Shown: positions 41,622-51,381 of the stretch, in pieces
How the letters are laid out: each line of letters opens with the position of its first letter
Position numbering within the stretch: position 1 is the stretch's first letter
DNA from: Chimaeribacter californicus
GTDB taxonomy: Bacteria > Pseudomonadota > Gammaproteobacteria > Enterobacterales > Enterobacteriaceae
DNA: 64,000 nt
Assembly: GCF_002858675.1 (NCBI RefSeq)
Contig: NZ_PJZF01000008.1
Location: 62,001-126,000, forward strand
Reading direction: 5' to 3'
Made by a program: the position numbers and the translations under genes
The notes under the pieces: model-generated
Told to the model about the DNA's origin: nothing
Databases searched by the model: none
What the model saw: the letters and a program-made list of their open reading frames with translations, nothing else

Positions 41622-42743
41622 ATGCATAACCAAGCACCCATAAACCGTCGAAAATCAACGCGGATTTACGTCGGGAAGGTGCCTATTGGTGATGGTGCGC
41701 CGATTGCCGTGCAATCGATGACCAACACCCGTACCACCGATGTAGAGGCCACGGTCAACCAGATTAAGTCGCTGGAACGTGTGGGCGCGGACATCGTCCG
41801 TGTTTCCGTCCCGACGATGGATGCGGCCGAAGCCTTTAAATTGATCAAGCAACAGGTCAACGTGCCGCTGGTGGCGGATATTCACTTTGACTACCGCATT
41901 GCGCTGAAAGTGGCGGAATACGGCGTGGATTGCCTGCGCATCAACCCCGGCAATATCGGCAATGAGTCCCGCATCCGTTCCGTGGTGGACTGCGCGCGTG
42001 ACAAAAACATCCCTATCCGCATTGGCGTTAACGGCGGATCGCTGGAGCGGGATCTGCAGGAAAAATATGGTGAGCCGACCCCGGAGGCGCTGCTGGAGTC
42101 CGCGATGCGCCATGTGGATATCCTGGATCGCCTCAACTTCGACCAGTTCAAAGTCAGCGTAAAAGCCTCTGACGTCTTCCTGGCTGTGGAAGCTTACCGC
42201 CTGCTGGCGAAACAGATTGTGCAGCCGCTGCACCTCGGCATCACAGAGGCCGGCGGTGCGCGTGCCGGTGCGGTGAAATCCGCCATCGGCCTGGGCCTGC
42301 TGCTCTCTGAAGGCATCGGCGACACGCTGCGTATCTCGCTGGCGGCCGATCCGGTGGAAGAGATTAAAGTGGGCTTCGATATTCTCAAATCCCTGCGCAT
42401 CCGTTCCCGCGGCATCAACTTCATCGCCTGCCCGACCTGTTCGCGCCAGGAGTTTGACGTGATCGGCACGGTCAACGCGCTGGAGCAGCGGCTGGAGGAC
42501 ATCATCACGCCGATGGATGTCTCGATCATCGGTTGTGTAGTCAACGGGCCGGGCGAGGCGCTGGTCTCGACCCTGGGCGTGACCGGCGGCCACAACAAGA
42601 GCGGCTTCTATGAAGATGGTGTGCGCCAGCGTGATCGGTTTGATAACGACCTGATGATCGATCAGCTGGAGGCCAAAATCCGCGCGAAAGCCGCGATGAT
42701 GGACGAAAGCAAACGTATCGTGATCAACACGCAAACAGAGTGA
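41622..42743 (+). CDS. ispG: 4-hydroxy-3-methylbut-2-en-1-yl diphosphate synthase (IspG/GcpE)
   Basis: 373-residue [4Fe-4S] enzyme of the MEP isoprenoid pathway that converts MEcPP to HMBPP. The TIM-barrel part starts at [21 protein letters not shown]. The C-terminal cluster domain has [10 protein letters not shown] and [10 protein letters not shown], giving the three cysteines and the glutamate ligand. This is an essential Fe-S client, so the cell must have a cluster assembly route other than the deleted isc genes. Confidence 0.97.
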   Translation: MHNQAPINRRKSTRIYVGKVPIGDGAPIAVQSMTNTRTTDVEATVNQIKSLERVGADIVRVSVPTMDAAEAFKLIKQQVNVPLVADIHFDYRIALKVAEYGVDCLRINPGNIGNESRIRSVVDCARDKNIPIRIGVNGGSLERDLQEKYGEPTPEALLESAMRHVDILDRLNFDQFKVSVKASDVFLAVEAYRLLAKQIVQPLHLGITEAGGARAGAVKSAIGLGLLLSEGIGDTLRISLAADPVEEIKVGFDILKSLRIRSRGINFIACPTCSRQEFDVIGTVNALEQRLEDIITPMDVSIIGCVVNGPGEALVSTLGVTGGHNKSGFYEDGVRQRDRFDNDLMIDQLEAKIRAKAAMMDESKRIVINTQTE

Positions 42744-42811
42744 CATCGGTAGCGGGCGGCTCAGGCGGCCCGTTTTCTATTGAACCCGCTGGGGGCTGCC
42801 CGGCATCCTCG

Positions 42812-42841
42812 TTGAACCGCCGGATGCAACGCCTCTATAAT
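42812..42841 (+). promoter_or_regulatory. hisS promoter
   Basis: -35 TTGAAC (42812-42817), 18-base spacer, -10 TATAAT (42836-42841), 38 bases before the hisS start codon. Confidence 0.72.
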
Positions 42842-42879
42842 CGGGTTCATTTTTTGTATTAAGACTATAGAGAACTGAC

Positions 42880-44154
42880 GTGGCAAAGAACATTCAAGCC
42901 ATTCGCGGCATGAACGACTACCTGCCGGAAGAAACGGCATTGTGGCAGCGGATTGAAGGCACCCTGAAGCAGGTGCTGGGCGGCTATGGGTACAGTGAAA
43001 TCCGTCTACCGATTGTAGAGCAGACCCCGTTATTCAAACGCGCCATCGGTGAAGTTACTGATGTGGTCGAAAAAGAGATGTACACCTTTGATGACCGCAA
43101 CGGCGAAAGCCTGACCTTGCGCCCGGAAGGCACCGCCGGCTGTGTGCGTGCCGGCATTGAGCATGGTCTGCTGTACAATCAGGAACAGCGCCTGTGGTAT
43201 ATCGGCCCGATGTTCCGCTATGAGCGTCCGCAGAAAGGGCGCTACCGCCAGTTCCACCAGCTGGGGGCGGAAGTGTTCGGCCTGCAGGGGCCGGATATTG
43301 ACGCGGAGCTGATCCTGCTGACAGCGCGCTGGTGGAAAGCGCTCGGCATCGCCGATCATGTAGCGCTGGAGCTGAACTCTATCGGTTCACAGGAAGCCCG
43401 CGCCAACTACCGCGAGGCGCTGGTCGCGTTCCTGGAACAGCACAAAGAGGCGCTGGATGAGGACTGCAAACGCCGCATGTACAGCAATCCGCTGCGCGTG
43501 CTCGACTCGAAAAACCCGGACGTGCAGCGCCTGCTGAATGATGCGCCGGCGCTGGCCGACTATCTGGATGACGAGTCAAAACAACACTTTTCCGGTCTGT
43601 GTGAACTTTTAGACCAGGCCGGCATCCCATATACGGTTAATCAGCGTCTGGTTCGCGGCCTCGATTACTACAACCGCACCGTGTTCGAGTGGGTGACCAC
43701 CAGCCTGGGCGCGCAGGGCACTGTGTGTGCCGGCGGCCGTTATGATGGCCTGGTAGAGCAACTCGGCGGCCGCGCCACCCCGGCGGTAGGTTTCGCCATG
43801 GGGCTGGAGCGCCTGGTGCTGTTGGTGCAGGCAGTCAACCCTGACTTTAAGGCGCCCGCTACGGTAGACGTTTACGTCATTTCGTCCGGTGCCGGTACGC
43901 AGGGTGCGGCCATGGCCCTGGCAGAACAGGTACGTGATGCCGCGCCGCAACTGCGGCTGATGACCAACTACGGCGGCGGCAACTTCAAAAAGCAATTTGC
44001 CCGCGCAGACAAGTGGGGCGCACGCGTGGCCCTGGTGCTGGGCGAGAATGAAGTGGCGGCCGGGCAGGTGGTCGTGAAAAACCTGCAAAGTGGTGAACAA
44101 GAAACGCTGGCGCAAGGCGATGTTGCCGCGCGTCTGGCAACGATGTTGGGTTAA
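42880..44154 (+). CDS. hisS: Histidine-tRNA ligase
   Basis: 424-residue class IIa synthetase. It has motif 2 ([16 protein letters not shown]), histidine-specific loops [14 protein letters not shown] and [14 protein letters not shown], motif 3 (GFAMGLERL), and a C-terminal anticodon-binding domain (about 330-424). The start is GTG at 42880 (GTGGCAAAGAACATTCAAGCC). It heads the hisS-yfgM-bamB transcript. Confidence 0.97.
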   Translation: MAKNIQAIRGMNDYLPEETALWQRIEGTLKQVLGGYGYSEIRLPIVEQTPLFKRAIGEVTDVVEKEMYTFDDRNGESLTLRPEGTAGCVRAGIEHGLLYNQEQRLWYIGPMFRYERPQKGRYRQFHQLGAEVFGLQGPDIDAELILLTARWWKALGIADHVALELNSIGSQEARANYREALVAFLEQHKEALDEDCKRRMYSNPLRVLDSKNPDVQRLLNDAPALADYLDDESKQHFSGLCELLDQAGIPYTVNQRLVRGLDYYNRTVFEWVTTSLGAQGTVCAGGRYDGLVEQLGGRATPAVGFAMGLERLVLLVQAVNPDFKAPATVDVYVISSGAGTQGAAMALAEQVRDAAPQLRLMTNYGGGNFKKQFARADKWGARVALVLGENEVAAGQVVVKNLQSGEQETLAQGDVAARLATMLG

Positions 44155-44167
44155 GGAGAGGGACACC

Positions 44168-44788
44168 GTGGAAGTCTATACCACTGAAAACGAACAGGTT
44201 AATGCTGTGCGCCATTTCTTCTTGGAGAACGGCAAGGCATTGGCTGTTGGCGTGGTGCTGGGCATTGGTGCCCTGGTGGGGTGGCGCTACTGGCAGGGGC
44301 ATCAGACAGAAGCCCTGACCGAAGCGTCAGTCTCCTACCAGAAAGCGACCGACGCGCTGATGGCGAAAAAACCGGAAGGCGTGGCGGCAACGGAACAGTT
44401 CATTCAGGCCAATGACAATAATTACGGGGCCTTTGCCGCGTTGCAACTGGCGCAGCACTTTGTTGATTTGAAAGAGTACGCCAACGCCGAGAAACAGCTG
44501 GTGAAGGCCGCCGGTCTCACCAAGGATGACAACCTGCTGCCGCTGATTTCACTGCGGATGGCCCGTCTCCAGCTTCAGCAAAACAAACTTGATGACGCGC
44601 TGAAAACACTGGATGGCGTCAAGGGCGAAAGCTGGGCGGCCATGTCACTGGATATCCGTGGCGATGTGCTGGTGCGTAAGGGAGACCTGAAAGGCGCACG
44701 TGACGCATACAGTAAAGGCATCGACTCTAAAGCTTCTCAGGCACAGCAGGCACTGCTGCGCATGAAGTTAAATAATTTGGCCAGCTAA
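44168..44788 (+). CDS. yfgM: Ancillary SecYEG translocon subunit YfgM
   Basis: 206-residue single-pass protein: cytoplasmic N-terminus, TM at about 24-42 (ALAVGVVLGIGALVGWRYW), and a periplasmic TPR-like domain that works with PpiD at the translocon. The start is GTG at 44168 (MEVYTTENEQVNAVRHFF), nine bases after AGGAG; it aligns with E. coli residue 1. An upstream frame start inside hisS is not used. Confidence 0.95.
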   Translation: MEVYTTENEQVNAVRHFFLENGKALAVGVVLGIGALVGWRYWQGHQTEALTEASVSYQKATDALMAKKPEGVAATEQFIQANDNNYGAFAALQLAQHFVDLKEYANAEKQLVKAAGLTKDDNLLPLISLRMARLQLQQNKLDDALKTLDGVKGESWAAMSLDIRGDVLVRKGDLKGARDAYSKGIDSKASQAQQALLRMKLNNLAS

Positions 44789-44798
44789 GGGGATGCCA

Positions 44799-45980
44799 AT
44801 GCATTTGCGTAAAACGCTCTTGGTAGGATGGGTGTCAGTTGCCCTGCTGAGTGGTTGTTCATTGTTCAACGGCGAAGAGGATGTGGTCACCATGTCCCCG
44901 CTGCCGAAAGTCGAAAACCAGTTCACACCGACCGAAGTCTGGAACAGCTCGGTAGGGGATGGTATCGGTGAGTTCTACTCCAACCTGCGCCCGGCCTGGC
45001 AAGGGACTACGGTGTTTGCGGCCGATCGTCACGGCGTAGTGAAAGCCATGGATGCCGACAGCGGCAAAGAGATCTGGAAAGCCGATCTCTCTGAGAAAAC
45101 CGGCTTCTTCTCCAGCAACCGTTCAGCGCTGTTGTCTGGTGGCGTTACCGCCTCCGGTGACCACGTCTATGTGGGCAGTGAGCGCGCAGTGGTTTATGCC
45201 CTGAACAGTAACGACGGTAAAATTGCCTGGCAGACCAGTGTCGCCGGTGAGGCTGTCTCGCGCCCGGTCGTCAGTGACGGCCTGGTGCTGGTGCACACCA
45301 GCAACGGTATGTTGCAGGGCCTGAGCGAAAGCGACGGCAAAGTCCAGTGGACGGTTAACCTGGATATGCCGTCCCTTTCCCTGCGTGGCGAGTCTGCGCC
45401 GGTTACCGCTTTTGGTGCCGCGATTGTTGGCGGTGATAACGGCCGCGTCAGCGCAGTGCTGATGAAAGAAGGGCAGATGATCTGGCAACAGCGCATCTCC
45501 CAGCCAAGCGGCGCGACCGAAATCGATCGCCTGAACGACGTGGACACCACGCCGGTAGTGGTTGAAGGGGTGGTATACGCGCTGGGTTACAACGGTAACC
45601 TGACGGCGCTGGATCTGCGCTCCGGCCAGATCATCTGGAAACGTGAAGTCGGCTCCGTGAGCGATTTCATCGTGGACGCCGGCCGCATCTTTGTGGTGGA
45701 CCAGAATGACCGCGTGATGGCCCTCAACACCCAGGGCGGCGTAAGCCTGTGGCGCCAGAGCGATCTGCTGCACCGCAACCTTACCGCACCGGTGTTGTAT
45801 AATGGTTATCTGGTCGTGGGGGACAGCGAAGGCTACCTGCACTGGCTCAATACCGATGATGGCCGTTTCGTGGCCCAGCAGAAAGTGGACAGCTCCGGCT
45901 TCCTGAGCGCGCCGATTGTGGCGAGCGATAAATTGCTGATCCAGGCGAAAAGCGGTGACGTTTACGCGTTCACCCGCTAA
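44799..45980 (+). CDS. bamB: Outer-membrane protein assembly lipoprotein BamB
   Basis: 393-residue lipoprotein of the BAM complex. Signal and lipobox LLSGC (Cys20) are followed by an eight-bladed beta-propeller with PQQ-type repeats (GKEIWKADLS, GKIAWQTSVAGE, GKVQWTVNLD, GQIIWKREVGS). The second ATG at 44799 has the better ribosome-binding spacing and matches E. coli MQLRK; the first ATG at 44793 adds two residues. Confidence 0.97.
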   Translation: MHLRKTLLVGWVSVALLSGCSLFNGEEDVVTMSPLPKVENQFTPTEVWNSSVGDGIGEFYSNLRPAWQGTTVFAADRHGVVKAMDADSGKEIWKADLSEKTGFFSSNRSALLSGGVTASGDHVYVGSERAVVYALNSNDGKIAWQTSVAGEAVSRPVVSDGLVLVHTSNGMLQGLSESDGKVQWTVNLDMPSLSLRGESAPVTAFGAAIVGGDNGRVSAVLMKEGQMIWQQRISQPSGATEIDRLNDVDTTPVVVEGVVYALGYNGNLTALDLRSGQIIWKREVGSVSDFIVDAGRIFVVDQNDRVMALNTQGGVSLWRQSDLLHRNLTAPVLYNGYLVVGDSEGYLHWLNTDDGRFVAQQKVDSSGFLSAPIVASDKLLIQAKSGDVYAFTR

Positions 45981-46018
45981 CATCCGGTAACATATCCTGA
46001 GCCGCCCCGGTGGCTCTT

Positions 46019-46054
46019 TAACGGCTCCTGATATTCAGGGGCCGTTTCGTCTTT
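46019..46054 (+). terminator. Terminator after bamB
   Basis: 12-bp stem with one wobble pair around a short loop in 46019-46047, followed by TCGTCTTTT. Confidence 0.65.
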
Positions 46055-46123
46055 TGAAACGCGGCACCTGAAAATAGAAGATGCCACGTAACATTTTGTT
46101 TTTTAAGTAATGAGGCTGCAACA

Positions 46124-47611
46124 ATGATACCTGTCGTCGCGCTGGTCGGGCGCCCGAATGTGGGTAAATCCACCTTATTTAACCGTTTGACCAAAACGCG
46201 TGATGCGTTAGTGGCGGATTTCCCCGGGCTGACGCGTGACCGCAAGTATGGTCGTGCTGAAGTTGAGGGCCACGAGTTCATCATCGTCGATACCGGCGGG
46301 ATTGACGGCACCGAAGACGGCGTTGAAACGCACATGGCCGGTCAGTCGCTGCGCGCCATTGAAGAAGCGGACATCGTTTTGTTCATGGTCGATGCGCGTG
46401 CCGGCCTGATGCCGGCGGATGAGGGCATTGCCAAACACCTGCGCAGCCGTGACAAAGCTACCTTCCTGGTCGCCAACAAAGTTGATGGGCTGGATGCCGA
46501 TTCCGCTGCGGCAGATTTCTACTCACTCGGTATGGGCGAAGTCCATGCGATTGCCGCATCCCATGGCCGCGGCATCACCCAGCTGATCGAACACGTGCTG
46601 CTGCCGTTTGTGGATCATGAAGAACCCGCTGAGCTCACCGAAGAGGAGTCGAATGCCGCGTACTGGGCTGAGCAACTGGGCGAAGAAGAGGCCGCCGTGG
46701 CCGCCGCGGAAGCGGAAGATAATTTCGACCCGGAATCCCTGCCGATCAAACTGGCGATCGTGGGCCGCCCTAACGTCGGTAAATCGACCCTGACTAACCG
46801 CATTCTGGGTGAAGAGCGTGTGGTGGTCTATGACATGCCGGGCACCACCCGTGACAGCATCTACATTCCGATGCAGCGTGATGAGCGTGAGTATGTGCTG
46901 ATCGACACCGCCGGGGTGCGTAAGCGCGGGAAAGTCACCGACACGGTGGAAAAGTTCTCGGTGATCAAAACCCTGCAGGCGATCGAAGATGCCAACGTGG
47001 TGATGCTGGTGATTGATGCGCGTGAAGGCATCTCCGATCAGGATCTGTCGCTGCTGGGCTTCATCCTCAACAGCGGCCGCTCGCTGGTGATTGTGGTCAA
47101 CAAGTGGGACGGGCTGTCGCAGGAAATTAAAGATGAAGTGAAAGATGCGCTGGATCTGCGCCTTGGCTTCATCGACTTTGCCCGTATTCACTTTATCTCT
47201 GCCCTGCACGGCAGCGGCGTGGGTAACCTGTTTGAATCGGTCAACGAAGCGTACCGTTGCGCGACCCGCCGCGTCAGCACCTCTCTGTTGACCCGCATCA
47301 TGCAGATGGCCGCCGACGACCACCAGCCACCGCTGGTACGTGGCCGCCGCGTGAAGCTGAAATATGCCCACGCCGGAGGTTACAACCCGCCGATTGTGGT
47401 GATCCACGGCAACCAAGTGCAGGATCTGCCGGACTCCTATAAGCGTTACCTGATGAACTACTACCGTCGTTCGCTGGAAGTGATGGGCACGCCGATCCGC
47501 ATTCAGTTCAAAGAGGGTGAGAACCCGTTTGCCGGTAAGCGCAATACCCTGACGCCAAACCAGATGCGTAAGCGTAAGCGCTTAATGAGCCACCTGAAAA
47601 AAGGCAAATAA
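46124..47611 (+). CDS. der: Ribosome biogenesis GTPase Der (EngA)
   Basis: 495-residue protein with two tandem G domains: [14 protein letters not shown] near residue 8 and [14 protein letters not shown] near 211, each with DTxG and NKxD motifs. An acidic linker rich in Glu and Ala (about 165-200) separates them, and a C-terminal KH-like domain ends in the basic [14 protein letters not shown]. It is needed for 50S maturation. It follows bamB after 143 bases. Confidence 0.97.
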   Translation: MIPVVALVGRPNVGKSTLFNRLTKTRDALVADFPGLTRDRKYGRAEVEGHEFIIVDTGGIDGTEDGVETHMAGQSLRAIEEADIVLFMVDARAGLMPADEGIAKHLRSRDKATFLVANKVDGLDADSAAADFYSLGMGEVHAIAASHGRGITQLIEHVLLPFVDHEEPAELTEEESNAAYWAEQLGEEEAAVAAAEAEDNFDPESLPIKLAIVGRPNVGKSTLTNRILGEERVVVYDMPGTTRDSIYIPMQRDEREYVLIDTAGVRKRGKVTDTVEKFSVIKTLQAIEDANVVMLVIDAREGISDQDLSLLGFILNSGRSLVIVVNKWDGLSQEIKDEVKDALDLRLGFIDFARIHFISALHGSGVGNLFESVNEAYRCATRRVSTSLLTRIMQMAADDHQPPLVRGRRVKLKYAHAGGYNPPIVVIHGNQVQDLPDSYKRYLMNYYRRSLEVMGTPIRIQFKEGENPFAGKRNTLTPNQMRKRKRLMSHLKKGK

Positions 47612-47618
47612 CGTTCGT

Positions 47619-47649
47619 GGGATGCACAATCAGTGCATCCCTTTTTTTT
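47619..47649 (+). terminator. Rho-independent terminator after der
   Basis: 9-bp perfect stem (47619-47627 / 47633-47641), 5-base loop and a run of eight T. Confidence 0.93.
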
Positions 47650-47671
47650 GGTATGACGGTAAGGAAGGGAG

Positions 47672-48631
47672 ATGTTCTGGCAGACCTGGAGTTTTGCGTT
47701 GGGCGTGACGGTGCCCAATCTGTTGTTACTGGTATTAGGGGTAGTATTAAAGCGGGCCGGCATCATGGACGATCATTTCTGTGATAAAGCCAGCCGGGTC
47801 GTCTTCAACGTCGCCTTGCCCTGTCTGCTGTTTTTCAGCGTCTCCACCCATACCGGCAGTGAAGAGGGCATGAACCTGCCGCTGGCGGTCTATGGCGGGG
47901 CGGCGACGCTGGTCACCTTTCTGTTGCTGGAGCTGGTGGCGATTAAGTTGGTCAAAGACCCGCGCGAACGCGGCATCTTTGTGCAGGGCGGGTTTCGCGC
48001 CAACACCGGCATCGCCGGGCTGGCCTACGCCTCTCTGGCGTTCGGCAAAGAGGGCGTGGCGCTTGGCTCCATGTATATCGCTATCACCGTGATCCTGTTT
48101 AATGTGCTGTCGGTGATTACCCTGAGCCGCAGCCTGCAACGCGGGGCAGGGAAGGGGCTGGACGTCGCGGCCATTCTGCGCGGCATCGTCACTAACCCAC
48201 TGATTATCGGGCTGGTGCTGGGTCTGCTGTTTAAGGAAACCACCTGGACAATGCCGGACACGCTGTACAAAACCGGCGAATTTATCTCCGGCATGGCGCT
48301 GCCGCTGGCGATGCTGTGCGCCGGGGCGAGTCTGGACTGGCGCGCCATGTTCCGCAGCTCCAACGTGGCCGGTTACGCCACCGTGGCGCGGGTGCTGGTG
48401 GTGCCGGCGCTGATGACGCTGGGCGGCGCGCTGCTGGGGTTCCATGGCGCGGCGCTGGGGGTGATTTTCCTGTTTTCCTGCACCCCGACGGCGGCGGGCA
48501 GCTATGTGATGACGCGGGCAATGGGCGGCAACGCCACGCTGGCCGCCAACATCATCGCCCTGACCACTCTCGGCTCATTTTTTACCACGGCTCTGGGCCT
48601 GGCGCTGCTGCGCGGCCTGCACCTGGTCTGA
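47672..48631 (+). CDS. AEC-family (auxin efflux carrier-like) transporter
   Basis: 319-residue integral membrane protein with about ten hydrophobic helices in two five-helix repeats. The N-terminal half has PNLLLLVLGVVLKRAGIMDD and NVALPCLLFFSV; GFRANTGIAGLAYASLAFG is a typical AEC motif. The nearest named relatives are YfdV and MdcF-type carboxylate transporters, but the substrate cannot be told. It starts 23 bases after the der terminator with AAGGGAG upstream. Absent at this place in E. coli K-12. Confidence 0.83.
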   Translation: MFWQTWSFALGVTVPNLLLLVLGVVLKRAGIMDDHFCDKASRVVFNVALPCLLFFSVSTHTGSEEGMNLPLAVYGGAATLVTFLLLELVAIKLVKDPRERGIFVQGGFRANTGIAGLAYASLAFGKEGVALGSMYIAITVILFNVLSVITLSRSLQRGAGKGLDVAAILRGIVTNPLIIGLVLGLLFKETTWTMPDTLYKTGEFISGMALPLAMLCAGASLDWRAMFRSSNVAGYATVARVLVVPALMTLGGALLGFHGAALGVIFLFSCTPTAAGSYVMTRAMGGNATLAANIIALTTLGSFFTTALGLALLRGLHLV

Positions 48632-48635
48632 CTCC

Positions 48636-49463
48636 TCAGGGTGCCGCCAGCCGTTCAAGCTCTTTGGCGTCATGGCTGCAAAACATCGTGACCCCGGCAG
48701 CGGGGTCACAGGAGAGCGCCCGCAGCCGCTGCTGGTTATGGCGGCGGGCCTGACGATCCGCTTCCATCATCCATTGGTAGAACCGCAGCCCCGGCGTGCA
48801 GTGCCGGTCGGGCCGGCCCACTTCATCCCGGTAGAAATAGGCATCGCCCGCGTGCAGCAGCCAGCCATCCCCGGTCTGGAGCGCTACCCCGGCGTGGCCA
48901 TGGGTATGCCCGGCCAGCGGGATCAGTAACACCTCCGGCGGCAGCCCGGTCAGCCCGCGTACTGCGTCAAAACCGTGCCAGCCTTCGCCGCCCGGCTGGT
49001 AAAAGTGCCACTGCCGCACCTGTGCCCACTGTACGTCCCGGTAGCGCCCCCGGTTCAGCCAGTGGCGGCGGTCGCGTGCCGCATCGGCTTCCCGCTGCAA
49101 CACATGCACCTGCGCCTGCGGGAAATCACTCAGCCCTCCGGCATGGTCAAAATCGAGGTGGGTCAGCACAATGTGCTGCACATCCGAGGGAGAGAACCCC
49201 AGCTGCCGGATTTGGCTCAGCGCCGTATCCTGCTGGCGGTAACGGATATTATTCAGCACGCGGAAGAACGGGGCCAGCCGCTGCTGCGGTTGTGCCATAT
49301 CCTCGCTGCCGAAGCCGGTATCCACCAGCACCAGCCCATGCCGCGGCGTCTCCAGCAGCAGGCAGTGGCAGGTGAGGTGGGCCGTCAGCCCTTTGCTGAA
49401 GCCGTCATAAAAGGCACCGCCGAGCGGGCACATACAGCCGCAATTCAGATGATGGATATGCAT
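48636..49463 (-). CDS. Metallo-beta-lactamase-fold hydrolase, AHL-lactonase-like
   Basis: 275-residue MBL-fold protein. The metal motif is THLDFDHAGG (His102, Asp104, Asp106, His107), so the second histidine of the classic HxHxDH is an aspartate, as in many MBL subfamilies. Further ligands appear in AGHTHGHAG and HAGDAYF, with SHD near the end. The overall shape resembles N-acyl homoserine lactonase-like enzymes, but the substrate is not established. No signal peptide; convergent with the AEC transporter, four bases apart. Confidence 0.8.
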   Translation of the reverse strand: MHIHHLNCGCMCPLGGAFYDGFSKGLTAHLTCHCLLLETPRHGLVLVDTGFGSEDMAQPQQRLAPFFRVLNNIRYRQQDTALSQIRQLGFSPSDVQHIVLTHLDFDHAGGLSDFPQAQVHVLQREADAARDRRHWLNRGRYRDVQWAQVRQWHFYQPGGEGWHGFDAVRGLTGLPPEVLLIPLAGHTHGHAGVALQTGDGWLLHAGDAYFYRDEVGRPDRHCTPGLRFYQWMMEADRQARRHNQQRLRALSCDPAAGVTMFCSHDAKELERLAAP

Positions 49464-49602
49464 GGTGCTCCTTCGCTGAGGGGGAAAAGGTTAAGTGTAA
49501 GCCAGCCACAGGAAGTTGCCCGCCGCCACCGGGGCGCTACACTGGAATAAGGGGCAGCACCTGATTGTCAGGGCGCAGCGGCCCGCAAAAAAGGAGAAAA
49601 TA

Positions 49603-49824
49603 ATGGACGCAGTATGTCCTGTCTGTAAGCAGACAATGAGCCGGCACGGGGATCACTACCATTGTGCACAGGGCCACGGGGATTTCCGGCAGAAGGTGGT
49701 ATGCCCGCAGTGCCATCAGCCGCTGGAGGTACTGAAAGCCTGTGGCGCGGTGGACTATTTCTGCCCACACGGCCACGGCCTGATTTCCAAAACGCGGGTG
49801 GAAGTCTGTTACATTCCCTCTTAA
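49603..49824 (+). CDS. yfgJ: Zinc-ribbon protein YfgJ
   Basis: 73-residue protein with paired metal motifs CPVC, CAQGH, CPQC and CPHGH; the C-terminal half (CPQCHQPLEVLKACGAVDYF) aligns with E. coli YfgJ, which lies in the same der-xseA interval. Function unknown. The ATG at 49603 follows AAGGAG. Its stop overlaps a small dyad (49822-49836) that also covers the end of the convergent emfourin gene. Confidence 0.88.
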   Translation: MDAVCPVCKQTMSRHGDHYHCAQGHGDFRQKVVCPQCHQPLEVLKACGAVDYFCPHGHGLISKTRVEVCYIPS

Positions 49825-49833
49825 GGCTGTGCC

Positions 49834-50196
49834 TTAGTGGCCGGGGGGAATATCCGGTTTGCCGTCACCGTCCAGATCGCCATATTTCCATAGCTTGATA
49901 AGCTCCTCCGGCGTGCGGGTTTCAGGAATGACCAGCACCCAATCCTGATAATCCGCGGAGGTGAAATGAAGCTCCAGCCGGAAATAGCGTTGGTCGCCGC
50001 GCCCGGCCTGGCCGGGCTGCTGCTGGGCATAGGGCAGAATCTGGTTAATCAGATGGCAGATGCGCTCACGCGTCTCTTCGCTGACATCGGTCAGCGCGAT
50101 GCGGCGCGGCCCGTTCAGCTTGGGAATAAAGGCGAACCCGCCCTCACGCACCAGGATGATCACCGTATCCGGGTTCAGTTCTGAAAGCGGGTGCAT
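49834..50196 (-). CDS. Emfourin-like inhibitor of the M4 protease
   Basis: 120-residue protein directly downstream of protealysin, whose stop and this ATG overlap by one base. In Serratia proteamaculans the same arrangement encodes emfourin, an inhibitor of protealysin. Family-like features are REGGFAFIPKLNGPRRIAL near the N-terminus and the C-terminal YQDWVLVIPETRTPEEL. No signal peptide, in line with a cytosolic inhibitor. Assignment rests on context and remembered family sequence. Confidence 0.83.
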   Translation of the reverse strand: MHPLSELNPDTVIILVREGGFAFIPKLNGPRRIALTDVSEETRERICHLINQILPYAQQQPGQAGRGDQRYFRLELHFTSADYQDWVLVIPETRTPEELIKLWKYGDLDGDGKPDIPPGH

Positions 50197-51242
50197 TACA
50201 CCACTCCCACCTGCTGCCACGCGGTTTGCACGGCCTGGGCGGTGGCGCTGTCGAAACGCGTTTGCGCATGCCGCACGGTAAACTGGGCAAAGGTTGCGAA
50301 ATCCGCATCCTGCGGCAGGGTTTTATCACACACCGTGTCATACCAGATGTACCCGGCGCGCTCCCAGGCATAACCACCCAGCGCGGTGGCCGCCAGGTAA
50401 AAGGCCCGGTTAGGGATGCCGGAATTCAGGTGGACGCCGCCGTTATCGTCACGCGTCTGAACGTAATTATCCATGTGCGCCGGTTGCGGGTCTTTGCCGA
50501 GCAGCGGGTCATCGTAGGCGGTGCCGGGTTCTGACATCGAGCGCAGCCCCTTGCCGTTGATGCCTTTCGCCAGCAACCCTTCACCGATGATCCAGTCAGC
50601 CTGATCGGCGGTCTGTTTGCGCTGGAACTGTTTGACCAGTGAGCCGAACACGTCAGAGAGGGATTCATTCAGCGCCCCGGCCTGCTGGAAATAGATAAGC
50701 CCCGCTTCGCTCTCGGTGACGCCGTGCGCCAGCTCATGGCCAACCACATCAATGGCGATGGTGAAGCGATTGAAAATCTCGCCATCACCGTCGCCAAACA
50801 CCATTTGGTCACCGTTCCAGAATGCGTTCTGGTAGTTCTTGTCGTAATGCACGGTGCCGCTCAGCGCCAGCCCTTTGCCGTCCAGGGAGTTGCGCTTAAA
50901 CGCCTGCCAGAAGAAGTCATAGGTTACGCCGAGGTAGTCATAGGCCTCGGTGGCGGCCACGTCATCGTTGGCGGGCTGGCCCTCGCTGCGCACCAGCTGG
51001 CCCGGCAACGCGGTCTCATTCTGCGCATCATAGATCTTACGCTGTACCTGGCCCGGCGCGGAGACGTCCGGCGCCTGGGATTTAGCAAACGGCTCGGCCA
51101 TCAGCGTGCGAACGTGGGTCAGCGTCTGCTGGGCGTGGGTACGTTGCGGGTCAGAGCCATGCTCGATAATGCGGCGCAGGATGTAAGGGGGAATAACGCT
51201 GTAGGGAACCTGGGAATGACGTGGGGTCTTGCCGTCGCTCAT
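50196..51242 (-). CDS. Protealysin-like M4 (thermolysin family) metalloprotease
   Basis: 348-residue protease with zinc site HELAH (His169, His173; catalytic Glu170) and third ligand Glu193 in GALNESLSD; the catalytic C-terminal half continues to GGVHLNSGIPNRAFY. The prosequence is short (about 50 residues) and contains PPY at 18-20, as in protealysin-type precursors, not the long thermolysin propeptide. There is no signal peptide, so it is cytosolic or leaves by another route. In Serratia, protealysin is linked to host-cell invasion. It precedes emfourin and lies 139 bases downstream of xseA on the same strand. Confidence 0.93.
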   Translation of the reverse strand: MSDGKTPRHSQVPYSVIPPYILRRIIEHGSDPQRTHAQQTLTHVRTLMAEPFAKSQAPDVSAPGQVQRKIYDAQNETALPGQLVRSEGQPANDDVAATEAYDYLGVTYDFFWQAFKRNSLDGKGLALSGTVHYDKNYQNAFWNGDQMVFGDGDGEIFNRFTIAIDVVGHELAHGVTESEAGLIYFQQAGALNESLSDVFGSLVKQFQRKQTADQADWIIGEGLLAKGINGKGLRSMSEPGTAYDDPLLGKDPQPAHMDNYVQTRDDNGGVHLNSGIPNRAFYLAATALGGYAWERAGYIWYDTVCDKTLPQDADFATFAQFTVRHAQTRFDSATAQAVQTAWQQVGVV

Positions 51243-51284
51243 GCCGAATCTCCTTATCAGAAATGCCCGGAAGGCGGAATACTG

Positions 51285-51311
51285 TCAGGACGGTTAACGA
51301 TAACCGCCTGA
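51285..51311. repeat. Inverted repeat upstream of the protealysin gene
   Basis: Arms of 5 + 6 bases (TCAGG, CGGTTA / TAACCG, CCTGA) with a single bulged A and loop ACGA, 43-69 bases before the protease ATG. No T-run follows on the minus strand, so an operator or leader structure is more likely than the xseA terminator. Confidence 0.5.
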
Positions 51312-51381
51312 TTCACAGTATAGTCCGGATGAGCAGGGTGGGGGATTTTTACCCAATCCTGACAAACCCGCGGCGAGGGGA

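Noticed and set aside
41655-42746. Open frame of 363 codons antisense to ispG
   Set aside because: Shadow of ispG; composition typical of reverse-frame translation.
42752-42782. Possible terminator after ispG
   Set aside because: Only a 5-bp stem with a large loop and a short TTTT; too weak to list.
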